The notes under the pieces were generated by a model. The model searched no databases and was not told the origin of the DNA. It saw only the letters and a program-made list of their open reading frames with translations. 64,000 nt of DNA from DATLAN01 sp035527455 (GTDB lineage Bacteria; Planctomycetota; Planctomycetia; Pirellulales; Thermoguttaceae), in assembly GCA_035527455.1 (NCBI GenBank), contig DATLAN010000211.1, positions 1 through 64,000 on the forward strand, written 5' to 3'. Below, in pieces: positions 25,725 to 35,746 of this stretch (the first letter of the stretch is position 1; each line of letters begins with the position of its first letter). The position numbers and the translations under genes are program-made.

Positions 25725-26342
25725 CTACTTCACCGGAACCAGCTTCGGCGCGCGAATCTTCCGTCCAAAAACCCGGCCGTGTCGGGCGGCCAATTCGTGA
25801 AAGTCCACGCGCAGGAACCCGAAAACCGATTCCAGCGGCGACTGGGCCAGCCAGCGATCGACCAGCCTCGACACGTCCGCGTCGTAACGCGCCTGGGACG
25901 AACCGTGGGCGAAACAGCGGCCGGCGAAGCGGCGCACGTCGCCGTCGAATTTCGGGCTGATGTGCCAAAGCTCGTGGACGGTCGTCGTCAGCTTCTCGCG
26001 GAAGCCGAGGTCCAGGAATCGAGGCAGATAGAAAGTCAGAATATAGAGCATCTCGCGGCCGTCGGTGCCGCGCAAACCCTGTACGCCCCAGCGCTGCCCG
26101 TGACGAAACGTGTGGGTCCGGCCGCCGGCGAACCGCATCGGCGTCAGCGAAGCGTACATCCCGTAGCTGGTGGCCTTGCGGGTTTGGGTAAAAGTGACGG
26201 CCACCTGCGACATGTCGATATGCCGCAACCGTTCGAGGCGAGCGACCAGGTCCTCGCAGAGCCGACGCATATGGAGCGTGAAATCGAAGCCGGCCGAGCG
26301 GGTCCTGCGGAGGCACGACTTCTGCCGGGGAGTCGAATTCAC
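25725..26342 (-). CDS. Putative zinc metallopeptidase (HELWH)
   Basis: 205 residues. The core TTTVHELWHISP (His123, Glu124, His127) is an HExxH zinc motif, and FDGDVRRFAGRCFAHGSSQ downstream may hold the third ligand. The context resembles SprT-like or minimal gluzincin-type predicted peptidases. No signal peptide is visible, so it is probably cytosolic. The start is a GTG at 26342, chosen because AGGAGGGG lies seven bases upstream; the longer open frame is a shadow of rplQ. It follows rplQ on the same strand after an 88-base gap and may be read from the ribosomal operon. Confidence 0.72.
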   Translation of the reverse strand: MNSTPRQKSCLRRTRSAGFDFTLHMRRLCEDLVARLERLRHIDMSQVAVTFTQTRKATSYGMYASLTPMRFAGGRTHTFRHGQRWGVQGLRGTDGREMLYILTFYLPRFLDLGFREKLTTTVHELWHISPKFDGDVRRFAGRCFAHGSSQARYDADVSRLVDRWLAQSPLESVFGFLRVDFHELAARHGRVFGRKIRAPKLVPVK

Positions 26343-26430
26343 GAGAGATCCCCTCCTGGGATCGCGATGCCTCCGGCGCTTCGACGCCGCGTTGATAACC
26401 GCCGGGTGCAAGACGGCTGACGCGTGGCGA

Positions 26431-27174
26431 CTACTTCTCTTGCTCGTCCTTCGTTTCTTCGACGGAGTCCGAACCTTCTTCGGCCGAGGAAACCGCCTCG
26501 TCCGCTTGATCTTCGAACTCGGTTGGCGGCGTCTCCTCCGGTGCGGGCTCCGCAACCCCGGTTTCGTCGGCGTCGGGCTCGAAAGCAGGCCTGGTCGTCG
26601 CCAACCGCCGGCGGTCGTGCGTGCCGACGAATTCGAGGACGGCCCGGGGACTGGCGTCGCCCAGGCGGGGCTGCGCCAGCCGCAACACGCGCGTGTAACC
26701 GCCGTTGCGGTCTTCGAAGCGCGGGGCAATTTTCTGGAACAACAGCCAAACGGCCAGTTTGTCGCCCAAGAGCTTCTGCACGCGACGCCGGGCCGCGACC
26801 ACCGGAGCGATCGCCTGATTCCACTCGTACCACTCTTCGCTCTTGCGCCAGTTGTGCCACTCCTGGCTGCCGCGTTCCACGTCGGGTTCGAGGTTGTCGG
26901 CCTCCTGCTGGTTCGGCAGGGCACGGCGGGCGATGGTAATACACCGCTCCACCAGCGGCCGCACCTCCTTGGCCTTGGCCAACGTGGTGACGATGCGGCC
27001 CGACACCCCCGGTTGGCTCAACGTGGCAATGCGCCGGGTGAACTTCTCCGGCGCTTCGGCGTCCGTATCGTCGTCGCGCTCGGTGAGGAACAACGCGCAC
27101 GCCAGGTTTCGCAGCAGCGCCCGTTGATGGTTCGGATTGCGGCCGAGTTTCCGGCCTCGTCTTCTGTGTCGCAT
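26431..27174 (-). CDS. rplQ: Large ribosomal subunit protein bL17, long form
   Basis: 247 residues, about twice the usual 115-130. The conserved bL17 start MRHRRRGRKLGRNPNHQRAL and the later VTTLAKAKEVRPLVERCIT are intact; residues about 32-50 and 90-130 contain insertions, the second around an EWHNWRKSEEWYEW stretch. The end is an acidic tail rich in Glu, Asp and Ala (about 200-247). bL17 binds 23S rRNA near the exit tunnel. It is the last gene of the ribosomal run, 41 bases after rpoA. Confidence 0.93.
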   Translation of the reverse strand: MRHRRRGRKLGRNPNHQRALLRNLACALFLTERDDDTDAEAPEKFTRRIATLSQPGVSGRIVTTLAKAKEVRPLVERCITIARRALPNQQEADNLEPDVERGSQEWHNWRKSEEWYEWNQAIAPVVAARRRVQKLLGDKLAVWLLFQKIAPRFEDRNGGYTRVLRLAQPRLGDASPRAVLEFVGTHDRRRLATTRPAFEPDADETGVAEPAPEETPPTEFEDQADEAVSSAEEGSDSVEETKDEQEK

Positions 27175-27215
27175 GATCAGTCGTGTTTCGTGGCAAAGGT
27201 ACTTGGCAGGACCGG

Positions 27216-28214
27216 TTACAGCAGGCTGGTGGGGGTCTGCGGCAACCGCATCCCGAAGCGGAGCCCGATGTCCTGCAGCTTCTCGCGCACTTCGATCAAC
27301 GTGGTCTCGCCGAAATTGCGGACGTCCAACAGTTGGTCCTCCGTGCGAACTACCAGGTCGCGCACCGTGCGGATGTTCTCCGATTCCAGACAGTTGCTCG
27401 CCCGCACCGACAGATCCAGTTCGGCGAGGCTCATCGCCAGCTTGACCTCGGTGGCCTGGTCCATACCCGTGCCGCCCATCGCACGCGCTTCGCTGTGGAC
27501 CATGGGCCCCAGTTCGGTGTACTGGACGAAGGGATTGAGATGCTTGCGCAGGATCTTGGCGGCTTCGACCAGGGCCATTTCCGGGTTGACCGAGCCGTTG
27601 GTCCAGATTTCCATGGTCAATTTGTCGTAGTTGGTTTTTTGGCCGACTCGGGTCTCCTCGACGTCGTAGCGGACGCGAATGACCGGACTGAAGGCGGCGT
27701 CGATCGGAATGATGCCGATTTCCTGAGCCTGGGGCGTGTGCTCGGTGGCCGGGACGTAACCTCGCCCGTTCTCCACCACCATTTCCAGCAGAAACGACAC
27801 GTCGTCGGTCAGGGTCGCGATCACGTGGTCCTTATTGATCACCTCGACCTGATCGTCGGCCTGCACGTCGGCTCCGGTCACGAGTCCGGCGGTATCCTTC
27901 TCGATCCGCACCACCCGCGTCTGGTCGCTGTAGTTCTTCACGACCAGCGACTTGACGTTCAGCACGATGTCGGTCACGTCTTCCACCACGCCGGGCAGCG
28001 TGCTGAACTCGTGCTGGACGCCTTGGAGCTTGATTTGGGTTATGGCACTGCCTTCCAGGCTGCTCAGCAAGATGCGGCGGAGGCTGTTGCCGACGGTCAC
28101 ACCGAACCCGCGCTCGAACGGCTCCGCGATCAGTTTTCCGTAAGTGGCGGTCAGCGTGTCTCGGTCGCACACGACTTGACTGGGCAACTCCAGTCCGCGC
28201 CATCGAATACGCAT
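27216..28214 (-). CDS. rpoA: DNA-directed RNA polymerase subunit alpha
   Basis: 332 residues, normal length. The N-terminal dimerisation domain includes [20 protein letters not shown], and the C-terminal domain, which contacts promoter UP elements and activators, includes [20 protein letters not shown]. The start is ATG 28214 ([10 protein letters not shown]) with GGAGAA seven bases upstream rather than the upstream-extended frame. It is placed between rpsD and rplQ as in most bacteria. Confidence 0.97.
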   Translation of the reverse strand: MRIRWRGLELPSQVVCDRDTLTATYGKLIAEPFERGFGVTVGNSLRRILLSSLEGSAITQIKLQGVQHEFSTLPGVVEDVTDIVLNVKSLVVKNYSDQTRVVRIEKDTAGLVTGADVQADDQVEVINKDHVIATLTDDVSFLLEMVVENGRGYVPATEHTPQAQEIGIIPIDAAFSPVIRVRYDVEETRVGQKTNYDKLTMEIWTNGSVNPEMALVEAAKILRKHLNPFVQYTELGPMVHSEARAMGGTGMDQATEVKLAMSLAELDLSVRASNCLESENIRTVRDLVVRTEDQLLDVRNFGETTLIEVREKLQDIGLRFGMRLPQTPTSLL

Positions 28215-28263
28215 AGGACTTCTCCGATCCAATAACTTGCGGCTTGGGGCTGTGTACCAGGGA

Positions 28264-28890
28264 CTACTTGGAACAAAGCTCCACGATCAGTTGCGTCTGA
28301 ACGGGAATCGACACGTCTTCGGCTTCCGGCAGCCGAACCACACGCCCGGCCGGTTGCGGCCCGTCTTCCAGGACGAGAAACTCGGGGATCTCGCGGCTCA
28401 ATTCCTCCATGTTGGCCTTGGCCAACTGGATGCTCTTGGGCCGCTCCTTCACTTGGACGACGTCGCCCGGTCGGGTCAGGTAGCTCGGCACGTCGACGAG
28501 GTGCCCGTTGACGATCACGTGCCCGTGGCTGACCAGCAATCGGGCTTGTGCCCGCGACTGGCCGAAACCGAGCCGGCAGACGACGTTGTCCAGCCGGAGT
28601 TCCAACAGGCTCATCAGCACCTCGCCGGTGTTGCCCTTGGCGCGCTCGGCCTGCCTGAAGTACTTGCGGAACTGGCGCTCCAACACGCCGTAGTAGCGCT
28701 TCACCTTCTGCTTCTCGCGCAAATGGATGGCATAATCGGTCGCCTTGCCGCGTCGGAAGGTGCTCATCCCCGGCGGGGACTCGCGCCGTTCGAACGCGCA
28801 CTTGGGCGTGTCGCAACGGGTCCCCTTCAGAAACAACTTCGCCCCCTCGCGACGGCACATCCGGCAAACAGGTCCAGTCTGACGAGCCAT
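28264..28890 (-). CDS. rpsD: Small ribosomal subunit protein uS4
   Basis: 208 residues. A primary 16S rRNA binder that starts assembly of the body of the 30S subunit. The N-terminus has four cysteines (CRMCRREG...GTRCDTPKC), the zinc-binding form of uS4. The S4 RNA-binding domain is seen as [14 protein letters not shown] and [18 protein letters not shown]. It is followed by rpoA after 49 bases, and in many bacteria uS4 represses this operon by translational feedback. Confidence 0.97.
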   Translation of the reverse strand: MARQTGPVCRMCRREGAKLFLKGTRCDTPKCAFERRESPPGMSTFRRGKATDYAIHLREKQKVKRYYGVLERQFRKYFRQAERAKGNTGEVLMSLLELRLDNVVCRLGFGQSRAQARLLVSHGHVIVNGHLVDVPSYLTRPGDVVQVKERPKSIQLAKANMEELSREIPEFLVLEDGPQPAGRVVRLPEAEDVSIPVQTQLIVELCSK

Positions 28891-28977
28891 GTCTAGTTCA
28901 ACTCTGTCTTATGTGTTCGCAGTGATTGTCAAGGCCCTCTCGGGCGGGTGGAGTTCCGGGCCGGCTGACGGTTCGGG

Positions 28978-29358
28978 TCAGACTCGGCGCCGTTTCTTGG
29001 GCCGGCATCCGTTGTGGGGAAGCGGCGTCACGTCTTCGATCGACTTGATCTTCAGACCGCCCGCTTGCAGGGCGGTGATCGCACTTTCCCGGCCGCTTCC
29101 CGGCCCCTTTACCTTCACGTCCACCTCTTTCATGCCGAACTTGACGGCCTTCTCGGCGACCTGCTGCGCCGCCAATTGGCCGGCAAACGGCGTACTCTTA
29201 CGGCTCCCCTTGAATCCACTTGTCCCCGAACTGGACCAGCAGAGCGTGTCGCCTTTGGTGTCGGTGATCGTGATCATCGTGTTATTGAACGTCGCCTTGA
29301 TGTGGACAACGCCCGCCGCCACGTTCCGACGCGGCTTCTTTCGTTTTGATTTCGCCAC
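28978..29358 (-). CDS. rpsK: Small ribosomal subunit protein uS11
   Basis: 126 residues, standard length. It lies on the platform of the 30S subunit near the mRNA exit. Conserved blocks are [36 protein letters not shown] and the C-terminal [14 protein letters not shown]. It sits between rpsM (46 bases upstream) and rpsD (87 bases downstream). Confidence 0.97.
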   Translation of the reverse strand: MAKSKRKKPRRNVAAGVVHIKATFNNTMITITDTKGDTLCWSSSGTSGFKGSRKSTPFAGQLAAQQVAEKAVKFGMKEVDVKVKGPGSGRESAITALQAGGLKIKSIEDVTPLPHNGCRPKKRRRV

Positions 29359-29405
29359 TGCTGATCGACTCCAAAATGAGAAACAGGTCGTGCCCGGAAA
29401 TCCGG

Positions 29406-29789
29406 CTAACGCAGATCCTTCACGCCCTTCTTTCCGGCCACGGTTTTCTTGGGTCCCTTGCGGGTGCGCGCGTTGGTGCGGGTGCGTTGACCACGGACGG
29501 GAAGACCACGGCGATGGCGCAGTCCCCGATAACAGCCGATATCGCGCAACCGAATGATGTTCTGGTTCCTCTGCCGGCGGAGTTGCCCTTCGACAACGTA
29601 GTCTTTGTCCAACAAGGCCGCCAGCCGGGCCAACTCGTCCTCGCGCAAGTCACGTGCCCGAATGTGCGGATCAATACCCGCTTTGTGGCATAGGTCACGG
29701 CCCGTCTTGGGCCCAACTCCATACAGGTAAGTCAAAGCGACCGCAGCAGGGCGATCATTCGGTATATCGACACCCATCAAACGAGGCAT
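29406..29789 (-). CDS. rpsM: Small ribosomal subunit protein uS13
   Basis: 127 residues. It sits in the head of the 30S subunit and contacts 23S rRNA and the P-site tRNA. Conserved [20 protein letters not shown], then the helix-two-turn-helix and the basic C-terminus [20 protein letters not shown] are present. It follows rpmJ after 63 bases, the usual alpha-operon order. Confidence 0.97.
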   Translation of the reverse strand: MPRLMGVDIPNDRPAAVALTYLYGVGPKTGRDLCHKAGIDPHIRARDLREDELARLAALLDKDYVVEGQLRRQRNQNIIRLRDIGCYRGLRHRRGLPVRGQRTRTNARTRKGPKKTVAGKKGVKDLR

Positions 29790-29852
29790 TTTGCAGCACT
29801 CCCACCAAATGTTGCCTGGTCCGTCCCCGTCAGCAACGGCGCAGACGGCACG

Positions 29853-29966
29853 TCAGCCTTGCCGCTGCTTGTGACGGGGGTTCGTACAAATCACATAGAT
29901 GACCCCCCGACGGCGGACGACCTTGCAGTTCTCACAGATTCGCTTGACGCTGGCACGGACTTTCAT
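29853..29966 (-). CDS. rpmJ: Large ribosomal subunit protein bL36
   Basis: 37 residues, [20 protein letters not shown] at the N-terminus. The zinc ligands C-x2-C, a later C and H (CENCK ... [11 protein letters not shown]) are intact, so this is the zinc-binding form. A longer open frame upstream is not conserved. In many bacteria infA precedes this gene; here the 244-base gap to map holds no infA. Confidence 0.95.
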   Translation of the reverse strand: MKVRASVKRICENCKVVRRRGVIYVICTNPRHKQRQG

Positions 29967-30008
29967 GACTGACACATACGGTTCTTGATCCCAAGGCCAA
30001 AGCATCTC

Positions 30009-30038
30009 AGTATAGACGCTCGGTAGGGGAGCCGGCAA
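30009..30038 (-). promoter_or_regulatory. Candidate sigma70-type promoter before rpmJ
   Basis: On the minus strand TTGCCG (30038-30033), an 18-base spacer and TATACT (30014-30009). The -10 would place transcription start about 35 bases before the rpmJ ATG. It could provide separate expression of rpmJ-rpsM-rpsK-rpsD-rpoA-rplQ. Confidence 0.45.
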
Positions 30039-30128
30039 GGCCCTCCGAGTAAGTTTTTCGTTCGTGGCGGCGGCCAAGTGGACTGTTCTTGGAAATTAGT
30101 CGCCTTCCCCCGTCCATCCGGGTACCAT

Positions 30129-30158
30129 ATTCTACCCAAACACTGCAATCCTTTGCAA
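30129..30158 (-). promoter_or_regulatory. Second candidate promoter in the map-rpmJ gap
   Basis: On the minus strand TTGCAA (30158-30153), an 18-base spacer and TAGAAT (30134-30129). It is a weaker or alternative start for the same alpha-operon genes; not distinguishable from chance without mapping. Confidence 0.35.
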
Positions 30159-30210
30159 CCACACCCTCTCGGCCATTGGCCAAAAGCCGCCGGACCGCGG
30201 GCAACGTTGG

Positions 30211-31008
30211 CTACCAACTCTCGCCGTTGGGGCCCGCCGTCAACACCAAAGGCGCCGACTCGGTCACCGCAATCGTGTGCTCGAAATGGGCACTGGGCAG
30301 GCCGTCGGCCGTGACTTGCGTCCAGTGGTCTCGCAAGGATCGGACCTGCTTCGTTCCCAGGTTCACCATCGGTTCCACCGCGATGACCAACCCGGGTTCC
30401 AACGCGAAATCAGTACTTCGGCGCGAACGTTTCCCGGCGAAATTCGGCACCTGGGGATCCTCGTGCATTTTCTTGCCGATCCCGTGGCCCACGAACGCTT
30501 CCACAACGGAGAATCCGCTCTTCTTGACGTACTTCTCCATTTCGGCGGCAACCTCCCGCCAGCGTCTGCATTTTCCGATCAACTCGACGGATAGTTCCAG
30601 CACGTTGCGGGTGACCTCCAACAACCGGAGCGTTTCCGGCCTGACGCGTCCGACCGGATGAGTCACCGCGGCGTCGCCGCACCAGCCGCGGAACTTGCAG
30701 CCCGTATCGATGCTCACAATATCGCCGTCGAGCACTTGCCTGGAGCCGGGGATGCCGTGAACGACCTCTTCGTTGATGGAGATGCAGGTAACCGCGGGGA
30801 AGGGCGGACACCCCTCGTCGGCATGGGGAAAGCCCTTGAACAACGGCTCGGCATTGCGATCCTGGTAGAATCGTTCCACGGCCGCATCCAGTTCGCCCGT
30901 GCTGATTCCGGGCCGCAGCATCGAAGCCACCAACTGGTGCGCTTCCCAGACCAGCAGCCCCGCCTGACGCATCAGGCCGATTTCACGAGGCGTCTTCAAC
31001 TCTTCCAA
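30211..31008 (-). CDS. map: Methionine aminopeptidase, type I
   Basis: 265 residues. The enzyme removes the initiator Met from nascent proteins in the cytosol. Metal ligands typical of the family are visible in DIVSIDTGCKFRGWCGDAAV (two Asp), VGHGIG (His), PGLVIAVEPM (Glu) and FEHTIAVTE (Glu). The first codon is a TTG at 31008 set by GGGAG nine bases upstream; no in-frame ATG exists near. It lies 38 bases after adk in the ribosomal run, the usual spc-operon order. Confidence 0.94.
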   Translation of the reverse strand: MEELKTPREIGLMRQAGLLVWEAHQLVASMLRPGISTGELDAAVERFYQDRNAEPLFKGFPHADEGCPPFPAVTCISINEEVVHGIPGSRQVLDGDIVSIDTGCKFRGWCGDAAVTHPVGRVRPETLRLLEVTRNVLELSVELIGKCRRWREVAAEMEKYVKKSGFSVVEAFVGHGIGKKMHEDPQVPNFAGKRSRRSTDFALEPGLVIAVEPMVNLGTKQVRSLRDHWTQVTADGLPSAHFEHTIAVTESAPLVLTAGPNGESW

Positions 31009-31046
31009 AACCAGAAACTCCCGGTTGCCGTTGGCCGCGACGCCTG

Positions 31047-31610
31047 CTACCGACCGTCCATCTCGTTCAATACGGCCTTCGCCCGCTCGAACACGTCGTC
31101 GACCGTACCCAACCCGTCGATACTCTGCAGCAGATCTTGCCCACCGTAGTATTCTAACAGCGGCGCCGTCTGTTGGCGATAAGCGACCAGCCGTTGGCGG
31201 ATGACCTCGGGTGTGTCGTCGGCACGGCCACGGCCGGCCAGGCGATTGAAGAGTTCCTCCTCGGGCACGCGCATCTCCAAGACGACGTCCAGGGAGGTTC
31301 CCTGCTGGGCGAGCATCTTGTCGAGAGCTTCGGCCTGGGCGATGGTCCGGGGAAAACCGTCCAGCAAGTATCCGTTGCGGCAGTCGGGCTCCGCAAGGCG
31401 TTCTCGAATGATGGCCACGATGACGTCGTCGGGAACCAATCGACCGGCGGCCATGTACTCGTCGGCCTTCTTGCCGACCTCGGTCTGCGCGTCGCGGGCC
31501 GCCCGCAGCATATCGCCGGTAGAGAGGTGGGCCATCCGGAAGGTTTCGATCAGCCGCAGGGCCTGGGTGCCTTTGCCCGCGCCCGGGGGGCCAATGAAGA
31601 CGATCTGCAT
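31047..31610 (-). CDS. adk: Adenylate kinase, short-LID form
   Basis: 187 residues, compared with about 214 in E. coli. The enzyme interconverts ATP plus AMP and 2 ADP. The P-loop GPPGAGKGTQA (about 7-17), AMP-binding LSTGDMLRAA and DGFPRTIAQAEAL are intact. The LID is reduced to a few residues (LAGRGRADDTPEVIRQRL), with no zinc-finger cysteines, as in short adenylate kinases. It starts 4 bases after secY ends, so it is translationally linked to it. Confidence 0.95.
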   Translation of the reverse strand: MQIVFIGPPGAGKGTQALRLIETFRMAHLSTGDMLRAARDAQTEVGKKADEYMAAGRLVPDDVIVAIIRERLAEPDCRNGYLLDGFPRTIAQAEALDKMLAQQGTSLDVVLEMRVPEEELFNRLAGRGRADDTPEVIRQRLVAYRQQTAPLLEYYGGQDLLQSIDGLGTVDDVFERAKAVLNEMDGR

Positions 31611-31614
31611 GGCG

Positions 31615-33003
<1,389 letters not shown>

Positions 33004-33026
33004 CGCTCGGTCCGCCTACTAGGAAA

Positions 33027-33124
33027 ATGACTAACGACTAACGACGAATGACGAATGACGAATGACGTCGAATCCATCTTCGTCATTCGTCATTCGTCAT
33101 TCGTCATTCGTCATTACTCATTCG
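33027..33124. repeat. Heptamer tandem repeats in inverted arrangement (ACGAATG / CATTCGT)
   Basis: Left block of GACTAAC and ACGAATG units (33027-33067), right block of five CATTCGT units (33081-33115), reverse complements of each other around GTCGAATCCATCTTC. On RNA of either strand this gives a long stem. It fills the rplO-secY spacer, and the rplO stop codon (33127-33125) lies at its edge. Confidence 0.9.
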
Positions 33125-33616
33125 TCACTTACCCGCGCTTCTCTGCTTGTTCTTGACCACAGGGGCTTTCCCCGGCAGAACGACCGCTTGGCCGCCGGCC
33201 TTTTCGATCTTTTCCGTCGCCTGGCGTGAAAACCGATGGGCGGAAACAGTCAGCTTTTTCGTCAATTCGCCGTTGCCGAGCACCTTCAACAGGTCGTAGC
33301 GGCCCTTGGCCAGATGCTTCGTCTTGAGCGATTCCGGGCTCACTTCCTCGCCGTCGTCGAACTGTTTTTCCAGATCGCCCACGTTGACGATTGCCACGGT
33401 CGCGGCCCAGCGATTGTTGAAACCGCGCTTGGGGATTCTTCGGACCAACGGCATCTGGCCGCCCTCGAACGTGGGATGGACGGAGTAGCCGGCCCGGGAA
33501 CGCTGTCCCTTATGGCCACGGCCGCAGGTCTTGCCGTGTCCGGAGCCGGCACCGCGACCCACGCGCTTGCTTCGCTTGAATTTCTTGATACCGCGATGGA
33601 CGTCGTTGAGATTCAT
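33125..33616 (-). CDS. rplO: Large ribosomal subunit protein uL15
   Basis: 163 residues, slightly longer than usual (about 145). The glycine-rich N-terminus [20 protein letters not shown] and [20 protein letters not shown] are typical; the C-terminus is KQRSAGK. It binds 23S rRNA late in assembly. Its start overlaps the rpsE stop (ATGA), so rpmD (uL30), which usually lies between the two genes, is absent here. Confidence 0.96.
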   Translation of the reverse strand: MNLNDVHRGIKKFKRSKRVGRGAGSGHGKTCGRGHKGQRSRAGYSVHPTFEGGQMPLVRRIPKRGFNNRWAATVAIVNVGDLEKQFDDGEEVSPESLKTKHLAKGRYDLLKVLGNGELTKKLTVSAHRFSRQATEKIEKAGGQAVVLPGKAPVVKNKQRSAGK

Positions 33617-34098
33617 GAGAGCGAGACTCCCCGCAAGCGCTCGACTTCACCCCGCGAGCGAAGGCTTTGCAGCGCGATGATAGTGGCTTTGACCAGATTG
33701 ATCGGGTTGCTGGTACCGAAGCTCTTGGAGAGGATGTCGCGGATTCCGCAGGCTTCGCAGACCGCCCGGACCGCGGCACCGGCGATCACGCCGGTTCCCG
33801 GACCGGCCGGAACCAGCACCACCCGGGCGGCCCCGTAACGACCCTTGACTTCGTGCGGAATCGAGGTGCCTTCCAGGGCAATGGGGACCAGGCTTCGGGA
33901 GCCGGACTTCACGGCCTTTTCGACCGCCGGCGGCACTTCATTGGCTTTGCCGTATCCCCAGCCGACCTGTCCCCGGCCGTCGCCGATGACCACCAGAGCC
34001 GTAAAGCTGAATCGCCGGCCGCCTTTGACCACGGCGGCACAGCGGCGGATCTTCACCACCTTGTCGATCAGTTCGCCTTGCGTTGTTTCAGTTGACAT
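33613..34098 (-). CDS. rpsE: Small ribosomal subunit protein uS5
   Basis: 161 residues. It contributes to decoding accuracy and mRNA unwinding at the entry site. Conserved [20 protein letters not shown] (double-stranded RNA-binding-like domain) and [20 protein letters not shown] are intact. It overlaps rplR by one base upstream and rplO by four bases downstream, indicating tight translational coupling. Confidence 0.97.
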   Translation of the reverse strand: MSTETTQGELIDKVVKIRRCAAVVKGGRRFSFTALVVIGDGRGQVGWGYGKANEVPPAVEKAVKSGSRSLVPIALEGTSIPHEVKGRYGAARVVLVPAGPGTGVIAGAAVRAVCEACGIRDILSKSFGTSNPINLVKATIIALQSLRSRGEVERLRGVSLS

Positions 34099-34466
34099 CA
34101 GAATTCCAAACCGTTTTTGCGGGCGGCATCGGCCAAAGCGGCCACGCGGCCGTGATACTTGTATTCGCGGCGGTCGAGCACCACTTGTTTCACGCCGGCT
34201 TCCAATGCCCGTTGGGCAATCGCTTTACCCACCGCGGCGGCTGCCGCTTTGTTTCCGCCGTATTTCAATTCGCCGCGCAGCGTCTTATCCAGCGTACTGG
34301 CGGTGGCCAGCGTACGGCCCGCCTCGTCGTCGACGACTTGGGCATAGACGTGCTTGTGGGTGCGGAACACGCTCAGCCGTGGCCTGGTCGAGTCGTGTTT
34401 AAGGCGATTGCGCACCCGAAAGCCTCGTCGCCGGCGCTGTTTTCCGATTCGTTTCTCGTGTTTCAC
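34098..34466 (-). CDS. rplR: Large ribosomal subunit protein uL18
   Basis: 122 residues. It binds 5S rRNA and helps dock it in the central protuberance. Typical blocks are [40 protein letters not shown] and the C-terminal [19 protein letters not shown]. It lies between rplF (22 bases upstream) and rpsE. Confidence 0.97.
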   Translation of the reverse strand: MKHEKRIGKQRRRRGFRVRNRLKHDSTRPRLSVFRTHKHVYAQVVDDEAGRTLATASTLDKTLRGELKYGGNKAAAAAVGKAIAQRALEAGVKQVVLDRREYKYHGRVAALADAARKNGLEF

Positions 34467-34488
34467 GTTTTCGCCTCGCTCACCTGAT

Positions 34489-35034
34489 CTACTTCACCAT
34501 CGCCTTGCCCTGCTTGCGGCGAACCTGTTCGCCGTAATAGCGAATGCCTTTGCCTTTGTAGGGTTCGGGCTTGCGCAGGGCGCGGACATGGGCGGCGAAC
34601 TGGCCGACCATCTGCTTGTCGATACCGCGGATCACGATGTGCTGCTGGTCGGGGCAGGCCACGTCCAATCCTTCGGGAATTCTCACCTTCAGCTCGTCGG
34701 CCAACCCCACCCGCAGTTGCAGCTCCCCGCCTTGCACGGCGGCCAAATAGCCCACGCCGTGAATCTCCAGCCGGCGTTCGTAGCCCTGGGTTACCCCGAC
34801 CACCATGTTCTGGATCAGCGCTCGGGTCAGGCCGTGCAAGGCGCGGCTTTGGCGCTGTTCGTCGTGCCGGGTGACGTGGATGGCCTTGGCCTCTTCGTCG
34901 TGGGCGACGGCGATCTCCGCGCGGTGTTCCCATTGGAGCTTGCCTTTAGGGCCTTCTACGGTCACCGTACGATCGGCGATCTGGATCTTGACTCCGTCGG
35001 GAATCGGTACGGGTTTCTTTCCGATCCGGGACAT
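34489..35034 (-). CDS. rplF: Large ribosomal subunit protein uL6
   Basis: 181 residues, normal length. It has two tandem uL6 domains and lies near the GTPase centre. [20 protein letters not shown] at the start and the signature [20 protein letters not shown] near the C-terminus are intact. The gene follows rpsH after 63 bases. Confidence 0.97.
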   Translation of the reverse strand: MSRIGKKPVPIPDGVKIQIADRTVTVEGPKGKLQWEHRAEIAVAHDEEAKAIHVTRHDEQRQSRALHGLTRALIQNMVVGVTQGYERRLEIHGVGYLAAVQGGELQLRVGLADELKVRIPEGLDVACPDQQHIVIRGIDKQMVGQFAAHVRALRKPEPYKGKGIRYYGEQVRRKQGKAMVK

Positions 35035-35097
35035 GTCCGTTTACCTTTGCAGTGTTTTCTCGTCGCCAGGCGGCGTGCTCGCCGGTTGCGAGCATGG

Positions 35098-35493
35098 CTA
35101 CCAGATCTCGCAGAGCACTTCGCCGCCGAGTTTGCGTTGTCGGGCTTCACGGTCGGAAACCACGCCGCGGCTGGTACTGATGATGCAAATACCCAAGCCG
35201 CCGAGAACGGGTCTCAGGGCGGTTGCGCCGCTGTACACGCGGCGCCCCGGCTTGCTGACCCGCCGAATGCGGCGAATCACGCGTTCCCCGTTGGGGCCGT
35301 ATTTCAGGTGCAAGCGCAGCGTGTTGGACGGTTTGCTCTCCACGTCTTCCCAATCCCAGATGTATCCCTCACGTTTGAGCACCTCCGCCACTCCGCGCTT
35401 GACTTTCGACAGCGGCATATCGACTTGAGGCCGTTCGATGCGAACCGCATTTCGGATGCGGGTCAACATGTCGGCAATGGGGTCGGTCATCAT
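35098..35493 (-). CDS. rpsH: Small ribosomal subunit protein uS8
   Basis: 131 residues. It binds the central domain of 16S rRNA and, in E. coli, represses the spc operon. TDPIADMLTRIRNAVRIERP at the N-terminus and the C-terminal ISTSRGVVSDREARQRKLGG are conserved. Two ATGs in tandem (35493 and 35490) follow AGGGA; the first is reported. The frame open upstream to 35532 overlaps rpsN and is not used. Confidence 0.95.
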   Translation of the reverse strand: MMTDPIADMLTRIRNAVRIERPQVDMPLSKVKRGVAEVLKREGYIWDWEDVESKPSNTLRLHLKYGPNGERVIRRIRRVSKPGRRVYSGATALRPVLGGLGICIISTSRGVVSDREARQRKLGGEVLCEIW

Positions 35494-35509
35494 CGTGCTT
35501 GATTTCCCT

Positions 35510-35695
35510 TTACCAACTCGCCTTCTTGACACCAGGAATCAGCCCTTCGTCCGCGAGGTTGCGGAAGCAGATCCGGCAGATTCCGAATTTCCGATAAACG
35601 GCCCGCGGACGTCCGCAAATCCGGCACCGCCGTTCCCGGCGGCTGCTGAACTTCGGCGTGCGGAGCGCCTTGGCGATCTTCGACTTGCTGGCCAT
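35510..35695 (-). CDS. rpsN: Small ribosomal subunit protein uS14, type Z
   Basis: 61 residues, the short zinc-binding form. The four ligands are in CRICGR and CRICFR (C-x2-C ... C-x2-C). The C-terminal [13 protein letters not shown] is the conserved end. It sits in the 30S head. It lies between rplE (51 bases upstream) and rpsH, as in other bacteria. Confidence 0.96.
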   Translation of the reverse strand: MASKSKIAKALRTPKFSSRRERRCRICGRPRAVYRKFGICRICFRNLADEGLIPGVKKASW

Positions 35696-35746
35696 GCAGT
35701 TTCGTCCTCTTGATGTTTTCGTATCCGACGTCGTCGGCCGCGTTTC

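Noticed and set aside
29967..30210. infA or another small gene between map and rpmJ
   Set aside because: No frame encodes an IF-1-like OB fold. The open frames show no ribosome binding site, and the gap instead holds two promoter-like pairs.
33027..33124. CRISPR array in the rplO-secY spacer
   Set aside because: Repeat units are only seven bases, contiguous and without spacers, and they are in inverted arrangement.
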